A stretch of 45,599 nucleotides of DNA from positions 58,255-103,853 of the forward strand of contig JAUMXM010000001.1 in NCBI GenBank assembly GCA_030529085.1, given 5' to 3'. Of the stretch, positions 43,123 to 45,599 are shown in pieces (position 1 is the first letter of the stretch; the number at the start of each line of letters is the position of its first letter). A program made the translations under genes and the position numbers. Under the pieces are notes generated by a model. The model was not told the DNA's origin and ran no database searches. It saw nothing but the letters and a program-made list of their open reading frames with translations. Source of the DNA: Rikenellaceae bacterium. Lineage in GTDB: Bacteria > Bacteroidota > Bacteroidia > Bacteroidales > Rikenellaceae.

Positions 43123-43614
43123 ATGGAACACATCGAAGAGCAATTTACGGAGCTGGTGAGAAAGCATCGGCAGACGATCTACTCGGTCTGCTACTTTTTC
43201 TCCAAAGACCGCGAGGAGGTCAATGACCTTTTTCAGGAGGTCTTGATCAATCTCTGGAAGGGGTTTGCCTCCTTTCGGGGCGAGAGTGAACTCAAAACCT
43301 GGATTTGGCGCGTGAGCCTGAATACCTGCAGCAACCAGGAGCGAAAGAAGCGCAGTCGTGTAGAGACGGTACGCCTTTCGATCGACATCGACCTCTACAA
43401 CGATGACGATATCCACAGCAAGCAGATTCAGCGTCTTTACGAGCGTATCAACCGACTCGACCGCTTCGATAGAGCCATTATTCTCCTTTGGCTGGAGAAT
43501 ATGAGCTATCAGGAGATAGCCGACGTGGTCGGAATCTCGCTCGCGGGTGTTACTACTCGTTTGTTCCGCATCAAGGAACAACTCAAATCAATGTCGGACA
43601 CGCAAAACAAGTAG
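43123..43614 (+). CDS. ECF-type RNA polymerase sigma factor
   Basis: A 163-residue sigma-70 factor with region 2 (about 12-80: VCYFFSKDREEVNDLFQEVLINLW and SELKTWIWRVSLN, the core-binding and -10 region) and region 4 (about 105-158: a helix-turn-helix in YQEIADVVGISLAGVTTRLFRIK). Region 1 and most of region 3 are absent, as in all ECF factors. The gene starts at ATG 43123, and a membrane protein gene starts two bases after its stop, the usual layout of a sigma/anti-sigma pair. I cannot name a target promoter. Confidence 0.93.
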   Translation: MEHIEEQFTELVRKHRQTIYSVCYFFSKDREEVNDLFQEVLINLWKGFASFRGESELKTWIWRVSLNTCSNQERKKRSRVETVRLSIDIDLYNDDDIHSKQIQRLYERINRLDRFDRAIILLWLENMSYQEIADVVGISLAGVTTRLFRIKEQLKSMSDTQNK

Positions 43615-43616
43615 CC

Positions 43617-44213
43617 ATGAAGGAGCAAAAGATCGATTTGGCCGAGTTGCAGGAGTTGAAGGAGCAATTTGGCTTGTTGAATAAAAAATTGGAGAAGCAG
43701 CAAATCGTCACCGATGAGCTGATCAAGGAGTCGATGAGCAAGCAGCTCTCGCACGTCGAGCGGTGGTACCAAAACCGCATCCGCACGGCAACAATCGCCG
43801 CACCCATTGTCGGTATCTATTTCATCCTGCACTACTATCCGCTCGGGATAGCTTATTGGTCGCTTGGTGTGATTGTGATTTTGGCGGGCTTGCTGGAGTA
43901 TTTTCTCCACAAGCGGAGCTATCGCGCCCTCGACCCGAAGGGCCTCCCCTCGATGTCGATGACCGAGGCTACGGAGCGCGTCCTGCGCCACAAGCAGATG
44001 GTAACGACCACCAACCGAATTATGGCTCTGCCGCTTATCGCCATCATTGTATGGGTGATTCTCATCGCCGGTGATTTTACGTTGAGATGGAAAGTTATAG
44101 CCATCACCTGCTTTGCAATGGGTGTCTCGCTCTTGTGGGGCTACGCCTTGCAACGCAAGAATCGTAAGCATCTCGAGGAGGTGCTGAGACAGATCAAATC
44201 CCTACGTGAGTAG
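43617..44213 (+). CDS. four-helix membrane protein, possible anti-sigma partner
   Basis: A 198-residue protein. The first 55 residues form a charged, heptad-like helix (LAELQELKEQFGLLNKKLE), a likely coiled coil in the cytoplasm. Four membrane helices follow (about 58-76, 80-99, 130-150, 155-175) with a short basic tail. It begins two bases after the ECF sigma gene and no other partner is near, so it is a candidate anti-sigma factor or membrane sensor. It lacks the zinc HxxxC motif of ZAS anti-sigma factors and the FecR fold; the role is an inference from position. Confidence 0.7.
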   Translation: MKEQKIDLAELQELKEQFGLLNKKLEKQQIVTDELIKESMSKQLSHVERWYQNRIRTATIAAPIVGIYFILHYYPLGIAYWSLGVIVILAGLLEYFLHKRSYRALDPKGLPSMSMTEATERVLRHKQMVTTTNRIMALPLIAIIVWVILIAGDFTLRWKVIAITCFAMGVSLLWGYALQRKNRKHLEEVLRQIKSLRE

Positions 44214-44229
44214 TGTGCCCGATCGGAAG

Positions 44230-44261
44230 AAAAAAGGAGTCAAGCGATTGACTCCTTTTTT
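44230..44261. terminator. bidirectional terminator between the sigma operon and the transporter
   Basis: A 13-bp stem (44230-44242 with 44249-44261, six-base loop), with A and T tracts at its ends so that it works on both strands. Confidence 0.9.
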
Positions 44262-44290
44262 TTGTGGGTTGCGATCTTAAAAGTTTGTTG

Positions 44291-45599
44291 CTACAAGGGG
44301 AAGAGCAGCAAGGTTGCAAAGAGGTTGGCGAAGAGGATGATGAAATTCATCGGCAGGCCAATTCGTGCAAAGTCCGAAAAACGGTAACCTCCCGGGCCGT
44401 AGACAAGCATGTGGGTCGGCGAGCCGATGGGAGTGGCAAAGCTCGACGATACGGCAACCATCAGCGCGATGCAGAAGGTGAGCGGATTTGCATCCAGATT
44501 GACCGCTGTCTGAAAGGCAATCGGGTAGAAAATAGCGGCGGTGGCGGTGTTACTCGTAACCTCGGTGATAAAGGTGCTCACCAGGCAGATGCCAAACAGG
44601 GCTAAGTAGGGGTTGCCGTCGCATACGGTGAGAATTCCCTGCGATATCCACTCGGCGATGCCCGTCTCCTGGATGGCTGTTCCGAGGCTGATGCTTCCGG
44701 CGAAGATCATCAGCAGGCTCCAATCGATGCTCTCGCGGGCCTGCTTGATCGTGCAGAAGCGACACCCGATCATGGCAAAGGCGGCAAGAAAGGCGGCCTG
44801 CAACAGCGAGAGGTAACCCAGCGAGGAGACCACCACCATTGCAATCAGAATCAGCGAGGAGTAGAATGTCCTGATGTCGGGCTTGCGGAAGGAGTCATTC
44901 TCGATTTCGTGCAGATCGCTGCTCGAGATTTTGGTGGGTTTGAATTTCGGCGAGCACTCCAACAAGAGGGTATCGCCGGCTTTCAGCTCCACTTCGCGCG
45001 GACTCCCTTTGACCACCTCGCCTTGGCGGGCAATAGCCACAAGGACCACCTGGTTGTCATCCTCAAAGGTGCTGTCGCACAGGCGTTTTCCGAGCAGTGA
45101 GCTCTTGAAGCCTACGCTTATCATGCGCAATTTGCGGTTTTTCGCTACGTCGTCCAGCGAGTAGATGTGGTGCGTGGCATTCACCAGGCCGTGTGCCTCG
45201 CGCAGGGTCAGGATTCGCTCAATGTCGCCCGAGAAGATCAGGCGGTCACCGCCGAAAATAAACTCCTCGTCGTCGACCGGGGTGATCACCTCTCTGTCGT
45301 GGCGGATGATCTCGACCAGATGGCCTCCATCTACCTTGTTCAGGCCGGCCTCCGCGATGCTCTTGCCGACCAAATCCGACATGGTGGGAACCATGAGTTC
45401 GACGGTATAATCGGTGGTCTCCTGCAGGGCATCTTCGGGCGATACACGCACCGGAATCAATCGACTCAAGGCAAGAACCGAGAGTACACCCACGGTCAGG
45501 CAGAAGAGGCCGACAAGGGTAGGGGCGAAGAGCCCCATGGTGATGCCTGTTTCATCGGCATAGAAAGCCGAGATGAGCATGTTTGGGGCAGTGCCGATC
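44291..45599 (-). CDS. SLC13-family permease with TrkA-C domains (5' end outside the window)
   Basis: The frame stays open to the edge; the sequence before the first ATG reads IGTAPN, the conserved motif of the DASS/SLC13 (citrate, succinate or sulfate) transporters, so the N-terminal half lies beyond 45599. Visible parts are an N-terminal membrane segment, two TrkA-C (RCK_C) cytosolic domains (about 48-210), and then the C-terminal membrane half with the repeat motif SNTATAAIFYP and the second IGSPTH motif. Such proteins use Na+ or H+ to take up dicarboxylates or sulfate; substrate is not clear. Na+ coupling would fit the nearby Na+-NQR, but that is an inference. Confidence 0.9.
   Translation of the reverse strand, partial: IGTAPNMLISAFYADETGITMGLFAPTLVGLFCLTVGVLSVLALSRLIPVRVSPEDALQETTDYTVELMVPTMSDLVGKSIAEAGLNKVDGGHLVEIIRHDREVITPVDDEEFIFGGDRLIFSGDIERILTLREAHGLVNATHHIYSLDDVAKNRKLRMISVGFKSSLLGKRLCDSTFEDDNQVVLVAIARQGEVVKGSPREVELKAGDTLLLECSPKFKPTKISSSDLHEIENDSFRKPDIRTFYSSLILIAMVVVSSLGYLSLLQAAFLAAFAMIGCRFCTIKQARESIDWSLLMIFAGSISLGTAIQETGIAEWISQGILTVCDGNPYLALFGICLVSTFITEVTSNTATAAIFYPIAFQTAVNLDANPLTFCIALMVAVSSSFATPIGSPTHMLVYGPGGYRFSDFARIGLPMNFIILFANLFATLLLFPL

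Noticed and set aside
1-45599. CRISPR arrays, rRNA, tRNA genes, integrases, transposases, or known riboswitches
   Set aside because: None was found on reading the gaps between genes; the repeats present are short arrays of 10-bp units without spacers.

Overview
The window reads as chromosomal DNA of a gut Bacteroidales bacterium, most like Alistipes (Rikenellaceae). The evidence is the Na+-NQR genes, a SusC/SusD pair with many lipoproteins, Bacteroides-type tryptophanase, a fused formiminotransferase-cyclodeaminase, GC-rich codon use, and promoters of the Bacteroidetes type (TTTG or TTG, about 20 bp, TAnnTTTG). The genus is an inference; no rRNA or tRNA gene was found.

Layout. 1-2563: the end of the Na+-NQR operon (nqrD, nqrE, nqrF), followed at 2569-2688 by a 120-nt element that folds on paper into a compact four-way junction. 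2865-5057 (minus): a HAD hydrolase, a methyltransferase and a CvfB-like S1 protein, tightly packed. 5212-8611 (plus): uvrA and ispF. 8728-9736 (minus): a DUF4251 protein and a cupin. 9814-12823 (minus): a four-gene module of two PspC-domain proteins, a PadR regulator and a DUF2807 beta-solenoid protein.

13027-31619 (plus): a GH2 glycosidase, then a 15.6-kb operon: SusC, SusD, a DUF4984-like lipoprotein, a repeat-containing lipoprotein, an LRR lipoprotein, a BACON-LRR lipoprotein, a subtilisin-like (S8) lipoprotein protease, a DUF1573 protein and a small lipocalin-like lipoprotein. Seven of its products are predicted lipoproteins with acidic residues just after the lipidated Cys, the usual surface-export signature in this phylum. 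The likely picture is a surface machine that captures and cuts protein or glycoprotein and imports the pieces through the SusC channel. This is the most interesting system in the window.

31711-38167 (minus): a complete histidine-to-glutamate operon (FTCD, hutU, hutH, hutI), divergent from a LOG-family gene. Then a small orphan Cys-rich gene, tnaA with a PepSY membrane protein, an esterase lipoprotein (minus), an ECF sigma factor with a four-helix membrane partner, and an SLC13/TrkA-C transporter cut by the window edge. The amino-acid catabolic genes (his, trp) next to a proteolytic SusCD locus suggest a lifestyle built on protein breakdown.

Between genes there are strong hairpin terminators, mostly between convergent units, and short A/T-rich arrays with a period of 10 bp (TTAAGGG/CCCTTAA type, and a related GGTCGCTA type) at several places between 2.75 and 8.72 kb.
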